Part shown: in pieces, positions 9,420 through 17,263 of the stretch
Layout: the number at the start of each line of letters is the position of its first letter
How positions within the stretch are numbered: the stretch's first letter is position 1
Notes under the pieces: generated by a model
The model's input: only the letters and a program-made list of their open reading frames with translations
The model's database searches: none
What the model was told of the DNA's origin: nothing
Source of the DNA: Natronosalvus vescus
Lineage (GTDB): Archaea; Halobacteriota; Halobacteria; Halobacteriales; Natrialbaceae
Length of the DNA: 64,000 nt
Assembly: GCF_023973145.1 (NCBI RefSeq)
Contig: NZ_CP099546.1
Span: forward strand, 2,356,001-2,420,000
Direction: 5' to 3'
Made by a program: the position numbers and the translations under genes

Positions 9420-10853
9420 TCACTCGATTCGTCCGTCACACGTGCCCGTCTCACACGTCGAGCCATCAGTCCAGGTCGCGCCGGTGAGATCCGAGCCTGA
9501 AAACGACGTCCCCTCGAGCGTCGCCCCGGTGAAGTCCGCGCCGGTGAGGTCGGCATCCTCGAGGTAGGCATCGGTGAGATTCGCCCCGGCGAAGGTCACG
9601 CCGGTGAGGTCGGCGTTCCAGCAGTCGGTGCCGACGAGCGTCGCTCCCGAGAGGTCGGCGCCCGACAGATTGGCGAGAAAGAGTTCGGCGTTGGAGAAGT
9701 CGACCCCCGCGAGGTTCCGTCCGGCAAGGTCAGCTTCCATGAGTTCGACCCCGGCGACCGTCGCTGCTTCGGTGAGATCGACTCCCTCGAGCGTCGCCTC
9801 GAACAGGTTCGCACCCGTGAGATCGGCGTTCTCGAGGCTCGCGTCAGTGAGGTCGACGCCATAGAGGGTCGTATCGGCGAGGATCGTCTCGGAGAGATCG
9901 TGGCCCGAGAAATCGCGTTCACGGAGATCAGCGCCGGTGAGGTCGGCCCCGCCGAATCGGACGTCCTCGATCGTCACGTCGGAGAAGTCGACCTCGGCCG
10001 CCGTCACGCCTGCGAGGTCGATCGATGCAAGCGTCGCGTTCTCGAGCGTCGCCCCGGATAGATCGGCGTCGGTGAGCGTGACGTCTTCGAGTGTTGCCCC
10101 GGAGAGGTCGGCATCGACGAGCGTCGCTTCGGAGAGGTCGGCGTCGGTGAAATCGACCGACTGGAGGGCGGCCTCCCTGAGCGTCGCATTCGAGAGGTCG
10201 GTTCCGGCGAGCGACTGTCCGACCAGGCGCGCCTCGTCGAGCGAGGTGTACTCGAGGATCGTTCCCTCGAGGACGGCCGTAGTCAACGTCGCGCCTGTGA
10301 GGTCGACGCTGGTGAGGTCGGCATCGGTGAAATCGACCGAATCGAGTCTGGCATCCGTGAAATCAGCGGCTCTGAGGACGACGCCGCTGAGGTCGACATC
10401 GCTGAGGTCGAACCCGGCGAACGTTTCCCCCGAGAGGTTCGCCCCTGTGAGGTCGGCATCGAGGAGGGCACTCAACAGGTACTGGGCTCCGCGCAGGTCG
10501 GCGCGTTCGAGGGAGGCCCCCTCGAACGTCGCGAGAAAGAGGTTCGCGTCCCGGAGGTCGGTTTCGACGAGGGAGGCGTCGGTAAGCGTTGCTTCCGAGA
10601 GGTCAGCACCCACGAGATCACAGCCCGAGAGGTCGGTACCGCTGAGATCCGCGCCCGCGTGGACGCGGTGATCGTTACAGCTGACGCCGCTCGAGCGAAG
10701 CGACGAGAGACAGCCTGCGAGCCCGCCAACGGTACCGACGGCACCGGCGCTGGCGACGCATCGGAGGAGCCGTCGTCTTGTGGAGCGGGACGTCTCCTTC
10801 GATGGGCTCGTTCGTCTGGTCTCTCTTGTCGTCTCTGCGTTGGAGTCTCGCAT
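9420..10853 (-). CDS. Tat-exported lipoprotein of ~79 pentapeptide repeats
   Basis: Predicted extracellular, membrane-anchored right-handed beta-helix of 477 residues. The N-terminus carries a Tat-like STRRRLLR motif, a weakly hydrophobic stretch and the lipobox LAGC with lipidated Cys48. I count about 79 consecutive A(D/N)LXX pentapeptides, e.g. ADLSG, ADLTG, ATLEG. One six-residue break occurs (AATVAG, about unit 60). The array is flanked by a short Cys-containing cap (SCNDHR) and a C-terminal tail with two Cys (CETGTC). That would give roughly 20 helical coils. The longer upstream start adds 15 residues before the Tat region, so I use MRDSNAET. Function is unknown; known relatives include DNA-mimic gyrase protectors, but a surface lipoprotein is unlikely to act that way. 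Confidence 0.85.
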   Translation of the reverse strand: MRDSNAETTRETRRTSPSKETSRSTRRRLLRCVASAGAVGTVGGLAGCLSSLRSSGVSCNDHRVHAGADLSGTDLSGCDLVGADLSEATLTDASLVETDLRDANLFLATFEGASLERADLRGAQYLLSALLDADLTGANLSGETFAGFDLSDVDLSGVVLRAADFTDARLDSVDFTDADLTSVDLTGATLTTAVLEGTILEYTSLDEARLVGQSLAGTDLSNATLREAALQSVDFTDADLSEATLVDADLSGATLEDVTLTDADLSGATLENATLASIDLAGVTAAEVDFSDVTIEDVRFGGADLTGADLRERDFSGHDLSETILADTTLYGVDLTDASLENADLTGANLFEATLEGVDLTEAATVAGVELMEADLAGRNLAGVDFSNAELFLANLSGADLSGATLVGTDCWNADLTGVTFAGANLTDAYLEDADLTGADFTGATLEGTSFSGSDLTGATWTDGSTCETGTCDGRIE

Positions 10854-11058
10854 GGGCACTTCGAGGTGGTCGTGTTCGTACGAAGACGGGGAACGCACTC
10901 GACAAATGTTTTCTGGTCTGACGAGTCGTGTCCTCGACGTGGTGTCGTTTCGCTGTTTTCGAAAAAGGAGTGGTCACTGGGAGGGACTGTTGTGGTGGTC
11001 TCTCGTCGGTGGCTAACCCGAAAAGGCACTCACCGGTACCCCGTTTCAACAGCCCGTA

Positions 11059-11232
11059 TCAGACGGTCTGGAGGTATTCGTCTCGGAGTTCATCGTCGGA
11101 AAACTCCTTCCCGTGTGCGTCTTTCATGTGGCTTCTGGCCAGTTCGATTGCTTCGTGTTCGTCCTCCGACTGGATAATGAATCGGCAATCCGACTCCGCT
11201 GATTCACAGTCGAGCTTGTGTGCGTGTCCCAT
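11059..11232 (-). CDS. DUF1059 small protein
   Basis: A 57-residue frame encodes MGHAHKLDCE, then DCRFIIQSEDEHEAIELA and ARSHMKDAHG. This is the DUF1059 pattern: a conserved DC(x)F...I.s.de.Ei...a..H....H organisation. Such proteins are widespread single-domain proteins in haloarchaea and actinobacteria with no known role; Cys and His residues could bind a metal. The gene lies alone between the pentapeptide lipoprotein and a SHOCT membrane protein, both also on the reverse strand, with gaps of ~200 and ~160 bases. Confidence 0.82.
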   Translation of the reverse strand: MGHAHKLDCESAESDCRFIIQSEDEHEAIELARSHMKDAHGKEFSDDELRDEYLQTV

Positions 11233-11393
11233 GGATACTCAGCCCGGAACAATGTCGAATGTTACCGGACAACACAGTACGTACGCCGATCCAATACTTA
11301 GCGCTTTTTGACGGAAAACATGTGCGAGCAGTACGGACAGTCAATCGACGGATCCAGTCGATTTCGACCCGACTCGACGACACTGATCCCGCC

Positions 11394-11861
11394 TCACTCC
11401 CGTTCACGGCTCAGTCTCCGTTCGTCGTTCCGGTCGGCAGAACCGGTTCCATATCGCGATTCGACGTCCTCGAGCGTCTCGACGTCGAGCAATCGCTCGA
11501 GTTTGTGTTCGAACTGTTCGTCTGAGAGCTCTCCGCGTGCGTATCGCCGTCGAATGGTCTCGAGGGCGTCTTCCTCCGGAACGTGGCCGTCGGGTGCGGG
11601 TGGCGCTCGGTTGTCGGCCGCGTGGTCGTTCCGGGACGATGCCGGTGTCTCAGTGTCCTCCTCGAGTTCGCCCTCCCACTCCTCGTCGTCGAACAACATC
11701 GACACGGCTGGAATCACGGCGACGTACCCGACGATGAGCACGGCGAGCCACAGATTCCCGCCGATATCGCCAACCAGTAACCCGAGCCAGAGGCCCGTGA
11801 TCAGCGTCGACGTGATCGCCGTCGCGTTCTGCGCGAAGCGATCACCGAGAGATACCGTCAT
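11394..11861 (-). CDS. SHOCT-domain membrane protein
   Basis: A 155-residue protein with two membrane segments near residues 13-60 (ITSTLITGLWLGLLVG and LWLAVLIVGYVAVIPAV), then an acidic disordered linker. A C-terminal SHOCT (short C-terminal) module follows: LETIRRRYARGELSDEQFE...LERLLD. SHOCT domains are thought to mediate oligomerisation. The start MTVSLGDRF avoids an upstream Arg-rich extension. A second protein of the same architecture, with the same RYA(R/T)GELSD core, is encoded about 4 kb away on the other strand. The 75-base gap from the DHH gene upstream would allow co-transcription. Confidence 0.85.
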   Translation of the reverse strand: MTVSLGDRFAQNATAITSTLITGLWLGLLVGDIGGNLWLAVLIVGYVAVIPAVSMLFDDEEWEGELEEDTETPASSRNDHAADNRAPPAPDGHVPEEDALETIRRRYARGELSDEQFEHKLERLLDVETLEDVESRYGTGSADRNDERRLSRERE

Positions 11862-11935
11862 ACCGGACTCTGGACGGGCGCGAATCAAAGATGTTTCTCC
11901 GAGCAACACGAGTGGTCGAAAACGAGTCCAGCCGA

Positions 11936-14032
11936 TCAGGCGAGTGTCTCGCCGATCTGCTCGAGGGCGGCTTCGCGAACCGCCTCGCGCTCGCCCGAGA
12001 GGAACTTGACGTAGCCGTCTCGGCCACCGACGACGTGGACACCGGCGTCGGGAACGGCTTCGGTCAGCGCCTCCCCGAGTTCGCGGACGTCGAGGGCGTC
12101 GTCGGCGCGGACGTGTAGTTCGTCCTCACCGACGCCGAGGGTGACGGACTCCGAACCCTGGCGGTGAATCGCATCGAGCAACAGGGTCGTCGTCGGGAAG
12201 TTGAACCGGTGGATGAACGCCGCCGTATCGAGGACGGCGATCTCGAGGTCGTCGACCGACCGCGTCTCGAGGTTCTCCCGTGCCGTCTCGAGTTCGGTCT
12301 CGAGCTTGGAACGGAACTGTTCTGAGACGTGGGCTGCGAGGTTGCCGTTCTGTGGCCCGTCCTCGCCATCGCCGTCGAACAGCAAGTCAGCCACGAGTTC
12401 GCGCTTGTCCTTGTAGGACTGGTAGTACGCCTCGAGGGCGACGGCTTCCCGTCGCTCGGCACACGCGTGCTCGTCGTAGCCCGCTCGCTCGGCAAGGTCG
12501 GCGTAGGCGTCGGGGACGTCCGACCAGAAGCTCACCGCGGGGAGGTGCTCGAGGTCGCCGCGCACGTCATCGTTGACGTGGGCTGCGACGTTTGCGGCGA
12601 GGGCCGTCGTGGTAACGGTCGAGAGGTCGACCTCGCCGTCGCTCGCGAGCGACGGCGAGACGGCGATGGAAACGGCGTCGGTGATCTCGTTGTCGGCACG
12701 GCTGTCGTCGATCACCAGTCGGTCGACGCCGTAGATGTCGAGCAGTTCGTAGCCATCACTGGAGTCGACCGTCGCACCGGCGTCGATGAGGATGACCAGC
12801 GGAAGTGGCTCGTCGTGACGCTCGTGTGCCTCGAGCATCGACGTGACGTCGCCGGTGGCGGCGTCCATGTCGTACACCTGGCCGTCGAGCGGTCGCCGCT
12901 CGAAGTAGTGGTAGACGGCGTCGTCGCGCGTGTGCTTGTCGGTTATCAGCGGCAACACCGCCCGTTCGATCGCGGCGCCGGCCACGTAGCCGTCGGCAGT
13001 CGCGCTGTGGCGAACGACGATCGGGCGTGCCTCCATGACCGCACGACGGATCTCCGTCGCCGTATCGACGATCTCGGTTTCGACCGCGTCGATCGCGTCG
13101 TCCTCGACCAGTGGGGCGACGATCGTCGGTCGGGCCTGTTCTTCGATCGCGTCCTCGAGGCGGTTGGCGACGGAGTCGGCCTCCTCGCCGTCGAGTACCT
13201 CGAGGGCCTCAGTTTCGACCTGAATGTCGCCGTGGTGGCGTTCGACCTCGCCCTCGAGGGCGACCACGTCGTCGACCTCGACGGTCGGGTACGCGCGAAC
13301 GCCGGCCTCCTCGAATGCGGCACAGTCGACGGTGCCGGTCTCGTCGCTGAGGGTGAACACGGTGGGGCCGCTCGTCTGGCGGACGCCACTGATCTCGCCT
13401 TCGAGGCGGACGACCGAGCCGACCTGCGTGTCGATCGAGTCGACCGTCGTTCGGTTGAGTTCGGCCGATGGGGTCGGTTCCTCCGCGCTTTCGGTGGTGC
13501 TTTCGGTAGCGGTGGCGCTCGCGCTTGCAGCGCCGCCTGCACCACCACGAGTGACCGGATCGGTCGCCGATGGAGCCGGTTCCGATGAGGGTGGCTCCGA
13601 AGTCGTTGGTGGTTCGTCGTCGACGGCTTCGTCCGTCTCCTCGCCGTCTCGCTCCTCCGGGAGCACGTCGCCGTCGGGAGTCTGGATGACCTCCCCACGG
13701 AACTCACGTGGTGCCTGGCGGATCGACCAGCCGAGGTCGACGTTGCCGTTGTCTCTGACGTCCAATACTTGTACGTACACCGAATCGCCGGCCTCGAGAT
13801 CGAGACTCTCGAGTCGTTGATCCAGTTCACTTCGATGGAGCAAACCCGTGACGTGGTCTCCAATGTCGACGAAGAGACCGAAGTCAGCGTAGCCGTCGAC
13901 CGTGCCCCGGTAGTACCGGGATGAAACGAGTTCCGAGGGAGAGCCACCTTCGAATTCGAAGGCGACGTCCTCCTCGTGGAACTCACAGACATGGCCGTCG
14001 ACGGGCTTGCCACAGATGATACAGTTACCCAT
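11936..14032 (-). CDS. Zinc finger-S1-OB-DHH family protein (RecJ-like)
   Basis: Cytoplasmic nucleic-acid-binding protein of 698 residues in the haloarchaeal DHH/RecJ-like group. It starts with a CxxC...C zinc knuckle (Cys4, Cys7, Cys16), then an S1 domain (~38-105, YADFGLFVDIGDHVTGLLH). An acidic, Ser/Thr/Glu/Pro-rich linker follows (~115-195), then an OB fold (~200-285, ISGVRQTSGPTVFTLSDETG). The C-terminal half is a DHH-like phosphoesterase region. Its metal motifs look degenerate: RHSATADGYVAG for motif I, LIDAGATVD for motif II and VIDDSRAD where DHH is expected. Nuclease activity is therefore uncertain; it may be a structural relative used in RNA or repair complexes. The N-terminal MGNCIICGKP is the family start. 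Confidence 0.8.
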   Translation of the reverse strand: MGNCIICGKPVDGHVCEFHEEDVAFEFEGGSPSELVSSRYYRGTVDGYADFGLFVDIGDHVTGLLHRSELDQRLESLDLEAGDSVYVQVLDVRDNGNVDLGWSIRQAPREFRGEVIQTPDGDVLPEERDGEETDEAVDDEPPTTSEPPSSEPAPSATDPVTRGGAGGAASASATATESTTESAEEPTPSAELNRTTVDSIDTQVGSVVRLEGEISGVRQTSGPTVFTLSDETGTVDCAAFEEAGVRAYPTVEVDDVVALEGEVERHHGDIQVETEALEVLDGEEADSVANRLEDAIEEQARPTIVAPLVEDDAIDAVETEIVDTATEIRRAVMEARPIVVRHSATADGYVAGAAIERAVLPLITDKHTRDDAVYHYFERRPLDGQVYDMDAATGDVTSMLEAHERHDEPLPLVILIDAGATVDSSDGYELLDIYGVDRLVIDDSRADNEITDAVSIAVSPSLASDGEVDLSTVTTTALAANVAAHVNDDVRGDLEHLPAVSFWSDVPDAYADLAERAGYDEHACAERREAVALEAYYQSYKDKRELVADLLFDGDGEDGPQNGNLAAHVSEQFRSKLETELETARENLETRSVDDLEIAVLDTAAFIHRFNFPTTTLLLDAIHRQGSESVTLGVGEDELHVRADDALDVRELGEALTEAVPDAGVHVVGGRDGYVKFLSGEREAVREAALEQIGETLA

Positions 14033-14239
14033 CTATTCATAACAAGCAGGTTCGCCCTAAAACGGTTGTCGAAATACGTTCGCCAGCAAATCGAGGATCG
14101 ATCGACGGTTGGTTTTCACTCGAGCGCGCCGCGACCGTGGCGCATGCTGGTGTTTTTCGATCCCGTTCGATCGTGCGTGGTCGATTGAATGGTGTCCTGT
14201 CCCTTGAGCGGCCGTCATACGGTCGGTTGGAACGTTTTC

Positions 14240-14276
14240 CCGGTGATCGCTGTCCCCCGTCATGAGCGATCACCGG
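14240..14276. repeat. Perfect 12-bp inverted repeat (hairpin)
   Basis: CCGGTGATCGCT at 14240-14251 and its exact complement AGCGATCACCGG at 14265-14276 enclose a 13-base loop. It lies between the stop of the small gene at 14299 and the start of the DHH gene, both on the reverse strand. It could terminate the first transcript, act as an operator, or be a dispersed palindromic element. Confidence 0.75.
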
Positions 14277-14298
14277 TACGAGACTACAATCGACCGTC

Positions 14299-14568
14299 TC
14301 AGTCGTCGTCGAACACCGGTGACTCCGCCTCGAGCGCCTCGAGGTCGGCGGCGATGGCGCGGGCGTCCTCGGGGAAGAGCGCGGCTTGCAGTTCGTTGCC
14401 CTCGTCGTCCTCGAAGACGAGTTTGACGCGTTTGTCGCCGAACTCCCGAGCCTCCGCGTGTTCGACGTCGAAGAGCTTCGCGGTCGCGGCCTTGTTCGTC
14501 GGCCCGACGTTCTTGATGGAGCCGTCTTTCAGTTCGATCATGAACGCCTCGAGTGAGAGCGTGAGCAT
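14299..14568 (-). CDS. Conserved haloarchaeal small acidic protein
   Basis: An 89-residue acidic protein with no membrane segment. I know the pattern from haloarchaeal genomes but cannot give a function. It begins MLTLSLEAFMIELKDG, contains a VGPTNKAATAKLFDVEHAEA stretch and a beta-rich RVKLVFEDDEGNELQAALFP core, and ends in an acidic tail. A GTG 11 codons upstream extends the frame, but the ATG fits conserved length. The gene points toward the DHH gene, with a hairpin in the gap. The regular beta hairpin followed by a helix suggests a compact single domain. Confidence 0.7.
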   Translation of the reverse strand: MLTLSLEAFMIELKDGSIKNVGPTNKAATAKLFDVEHAEAREFGDKRVKLVFEDDEGNELQAALFPEDARAIAADLEALEAESPVFDDD

Positions 14569-14657
14569 ACCACTCCTACGCAGTCGGTGCAAAAAAGCCA
14601 CGGCATCGCCGCGCCGTCAGGCTGACGATACCCGATATTCCCTGTCGGTTTTCATCG

Positions 14658-14744
14658 TGACCGCTTGGTGTGTCAACGGATGCGGTCAATAGTGGTGTCG
14701 GCTTGACCGCGTGGTGTGTCTACGAGTGCGGCCAGTGTGGTGTG
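14658..14744. repeat. Imperfect 42-bp tandem duplication
   Basis: Two copies (14658-14699 and 14704-14744) share TGACCGC.TGGTGTGTC followed by GTGCGG/ATGCGG and a GTGGTGT ending, with roughly four fifths of positions equal. They sit in the divergent gap upstream of the UPF0173 gene, about 130 bases before its start. No coding frame runs through both. Confidence 0.6.
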
Positions 14745-14834
14745 CACATGGCACATATATAAATATGGGAGATTGTACAGCCCTGCAGACACCTCCTGGG
14801 ACGATACTGCACCAAAGTGGGTGATCGAACCCAG

Positions 14835-14840
14835 TTTTAT
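14835..14840 (+). promoter_or_regulatory. TATA element of UPF0173 gene
   Basis: TTTTAT lies 29-34 bases before the ATG, the spacing expected for a leaderless haloarchaeal transcript. Confidence 0.5.
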
Positions 14841-14868
14841 GATGATAACGTGAGTAGTACCGACCGCA

Positions 14869-15591
14869 ATGGAACTTACCTGGCACGGCCACTCGACGTG
14901 GTACGTTTCCGTCGGCGGAACCGACCTGTTGATCGATCCGTTCTTCGACAACCCAAAGACGGATCTCGAGCCCGACGACCTCGAGACGCCGGACTACGTG
15001 CTCCTCACGCACGGGCACGCCGATCACATCGCTCACGCCGAGGCGTTTTCAGCGGCTACGCTCGTGGCGACGCCAGAACTCGTCTCCTACTGCCAGGAGG
15101 CGTTCGGCTTCGAGGATGCCGTCGGCGGCATGGGTATGAACATCGGCGGCACCGTCGAGTGCGGCGACACCTTCGTGACGATGCATCGGGCCGACCACAC
15201 CAACGGTATCATGACCGAGTACGACGTCGACGCGGGGATGCCCACCGGGTTCGTCATCTCCGATACGAAGCCGACCCAGGTCGAAGACGAAGCCTCGACG
15301 ACGTTCTACCACGCCGGCGACACCGGCCTGATGACCGAGATGCGGGAGGTCATCGGGCCGTACCTCGAACCCGACGCCGCCGCGCTCCCCATCGGCGATC
15401 ACTTCACGATGGGGCCGTGGCAGGCCGCCATCGCCGCCGACTGGCTCGACGTCGACTACGCCTTCCCACAGCACTACGATACGTTCCCGCCGATCGAGCA
15501 GGATCCCGACGACTTTGCTCGCGAGGTGAAAGCAGCGGGAAGCAGCGCCGAGGTCGTGGCGCTCGAGGGCGACGAGACGTTCGAACTGTAG
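14869..15591 (+). CDS. UPF0173 metal-dependent hydrolase (MBL fold)
   Basis: Metallo-beta-lactamase-fold hydrolase of 240 residues, the usual UPF0173 length. Zinc ligands seen: the early family His8 in TWHGHSTW, and HGHADH (His48, His50, Asp52, His53). A later His is in DHTNGIM, an Asp in YHAGDTGLM, and a further His in PQHYDTFPP near the end. The physiological substrate is not known; relatives are listed as metal-dependent hydrolases possibly acting on phosphodiesters or lactones. It is preceded by a TATA element at the right distance and appears to be a single gene. Start [10 protein letters not shown] is the family start. Confidence 0.92.
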   Translation: MELTWHGHSTWYVSVGGTDLLIDPFFDNPKTDLEPDDLETPDYVLLTHGHADHIAHAEAFSAATLVATPELVSYCQEAFGFEDAVGGMGMNIGGTVECGDTFVTMHRADHTNGIMTEYDVDAGMPTGFVISDTKPTQVEDEASTTFYHAGDTGLMTEMREVIGPYLEPDAAALPIGDHFTMGPWQAAIAADWLDVDYAFPQHYDTFPPIEQDPDDFAREVKAAGSSAEVVALEGDETFEL

Positions 15592-15616
15592 TCGTCGGTT
15601 GCGATTCGGCCACCCG

Positions 15617-15623
15617 TATTTAG
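15617..15623 (+). promoter_or_regulatory. TATA element of SHOCT membrane gene
   Basis: TATTTAG is centred 30 bases before the ATG, fitting a leaderless promoter in the short gap after the UPF0173 gene. Confidence 0.5.
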
Positions 15624-15649
15624 TAGTCGAGACACGTCGTGGAACGTGT

Positions 15650-16141
15650 ATGGCAACCGACGCCCCCACGTTCGTCAGCGAGGATCTCTGGCTCTTCGTC
15701 GCCATCGCGACGTTTTTCCTCGCCGGTGTCCTCGCCATCCTCGGCCTGCAGACCGTCGTTGCGCTGGTGACTTTCGTCGGCTGGTTCTTTCTGACACCGG
15801 TCTTTCTGTTCTGGGGCGAGGAGATTTCTGCGTGGCTCTACGGCACCGACGACGAGAACCGAAGACAGGTGGCTCGAGAGGGTGACACCAACCGCGACTA
15901 CGACCACGACCACGACCACGACCGCAACCGTACCCGACAACGAAACCCACCAGACGACCCACTCGAGCAACTCAAACACCGCTACGCGACGGGCGAACTC
16001 TCCGATGCGGAGTTCGAGCATCGCCTCGAGCGACTGATCGAGGTGGACGACCGGTACGAACGACGTGACGGTCGCGACGCCGCCGACCCCAGCGCGGTCT
16101 CGGATCGATCAGACCGCGAGTTCGAACGCGAGCGAACCTGA
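15650..16141 (+). CDS. SHOCT-domain membrane protein (second copy)
   Basis: A 163-residue protein with two membrane segments (LWLFVAIATFFLAGVLAIL and TVVALVTFVGWFFLTPVFLF). It then has a charged Asp/His/Arg-rich linker (DYDHDHDHDRNR) and a C-terminal SHOCT module, LEQLKHRYATGELSDAEFE...LERLIE. It shares architecture and SHOCT core with the protein at 11394-11861 but not the linker, so they are distant paralogues. The linker could bind metal ions or simply be a polyampholyte suited to high salt. Start MATDAPTF is chosen from the TATA spacing; a longer frame adds 17 residues. Confidence 0.85.
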   Translation: MATDAPTFVSEDLWLFVAIATFFLAGVLAILGLQTVVALVTFVGWFFLTPVFLFWGEEISAWLYGTDDENRRQVAREGDTNRDYDHDHDHDRNRTRQRNPPDDPLEQLKHRYATGELSDAEFEHRLERLIEVDDRYERRDGRDAADPSAVSDRSDREFERERT

Positions 16142-16233
16142 CACTCGCTGCGATGGTCATGGGCGCGTGCACCCGGCGAGACCCGTCGGAGAAAACAACG
16201 TTTACGCCGTCGGCTCTCGAGAGTACGGATGCA

Positions 16234-16629
16234 ATGGCAAAAGACGTCACCACCACCTCAGAAGAAGGATTCGCCTCCACGAACCAGATTCGCGACTTCG
16301 AGGTCACGATCGACGCGACCGGCGAGGACGCACCGGACACCCTCGAGTCCCTGCTCGCCGCTTACGGCTCCTGTTACGTCCCCGCCCTGCGCGTCGGCGG
16401 CCAGCAGCGCGGCGTCGACGACCTCGGGAAAGTCGAGATTTCGGTCACCGGTGAGCAGAACGATGACGACAAACTCGAGTCGGTCAGCTTCGACATTCGC
16501 GTGGAAGCCGACGTCGACGACGAGACCGGCCAGAAGATCATCGATCGCGCGAACGAGCTCTGTAAGGTGTACGACGCGGTCAAATCCGACCTCAAGGCCG
16601 AGTGCACGATCGAAGGTAACGCGTTCTAG
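16234..16629 (+). CDS. OsmC family peroxide-reducing protein
   Basis: A 131-residue cytosolic protein of the OsmC/Ohr family, which reduces organic hydroperoxides with two cysteines. Both are present: Cys47 in LLAAYGSCYVPALR and Cys110 in ANELCKVYDAVK. They have the family's spacing (about 60 residues). The C-terminal SDLKAECTIEG strand is also typical. Whether it is an Ohr, OsmC or YhfA-type member cannot be settled; the short length and lack of an N-terminal arm favour the YhfA-like group. Start MAKDVTTTSEEG is set by family N-termini. Confidence 0.9.
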   Translation: MAKDVTTTSEEGFASTNQIRDFEVTIDATGEDAPDTLESLLAAYGSCYVPALRVGGQQRGVDDLGKVEISVTGEQNDDDKLESVSFDIRVEADVDDETGQKIIDRANELCKVYDAVKSDLKAECTIEGNAF

Positions 16630-16655
16630 CTGGCCGGGAATTCGACGATCGCGAA

Positions 16656-17092
16656 TCAATTTTCGAGGGCACGTCGCAAGTGACTCTGACCGATCCAGAG
16701 CCAGGCGGCAACGCCGAGTGCGTGCACCGCCGCGACCGGGTACGCCGTCCGGTTCGGATCGACGCCGAAGCCGGCGGACATCACCACCGCCGTCACCCCG
16801 ACGAGTCCTACCAGTCCGGCGGTCACTCGGCCGTCGGCGTTCCACCCGAGCGTCCGGGCGCCGGCCCAGAGCACCGCCAGCCCGTAACAGAGCGTCCCCA
16901 GCGGCCAGTACTGGAGTTCCGTCGGCCGGGGCCCCGGCTGTTCGTAGAATACCAGATTGGGGTGACCTGTCCCGTCTCGAGGACGACGGTTCCCCAGGGA
17001 AACAGCAGCGTCGTCCCCGTCGTCCGGATGACGACCCACGGCACGAGGGCGAGCGAGAGCAAGGCAAGCCAGGTTGCGACGCTCGAGGCCAT
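16656..17092 (-). pseudogene. Frameshifted TIGR04206-like membrane protein gene
   Basis: Two reverse-strand frames complement each other. The first encodes MASSVATWLALLSLALVPWV, then LLFPWGTVVLETGQVTP. The second continues NLVFYEQPGPRPTELQYWPL with further helices (LCYGLAVLWAGART, AGLVGLVGVTAVV, PVAAVHALGVAAWLWIG) and ends RRALEN. Joined at the GGGG tract at 16959-16962 (CCCC on the coding strand), they form one four-to-five-helix protein. I match it to the haloarchaeal TIGR04206 family. One missing C would explain the break. It may be a true null allele, a phase-variable homopolymer or a sequencing error. The gene converges on the OsmC gene. Confidence 0.78.
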
Positions 17093-17263
17093 TTGCCCGC
17101 CCCCGCTCGAGTTTGTGCCGCCGGTCATTGCCCACGACACCACCGAATCGGCATGGGTATCCCTCGGGACGGATGGGAAAAAACGTGCCGACGCGACCCG
17201 CTCATCCCCGTCTCCTGACCCACGACCCGAGACTTCTTACCCTCGCGCTCGAACAATTTTCCC

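Noticed and set aside
12329-13588. 419-residue forward frame within the DHH gene
   Set aside because: A shadow of third-position GC bias; the reverse strand encodes recognisable domains.
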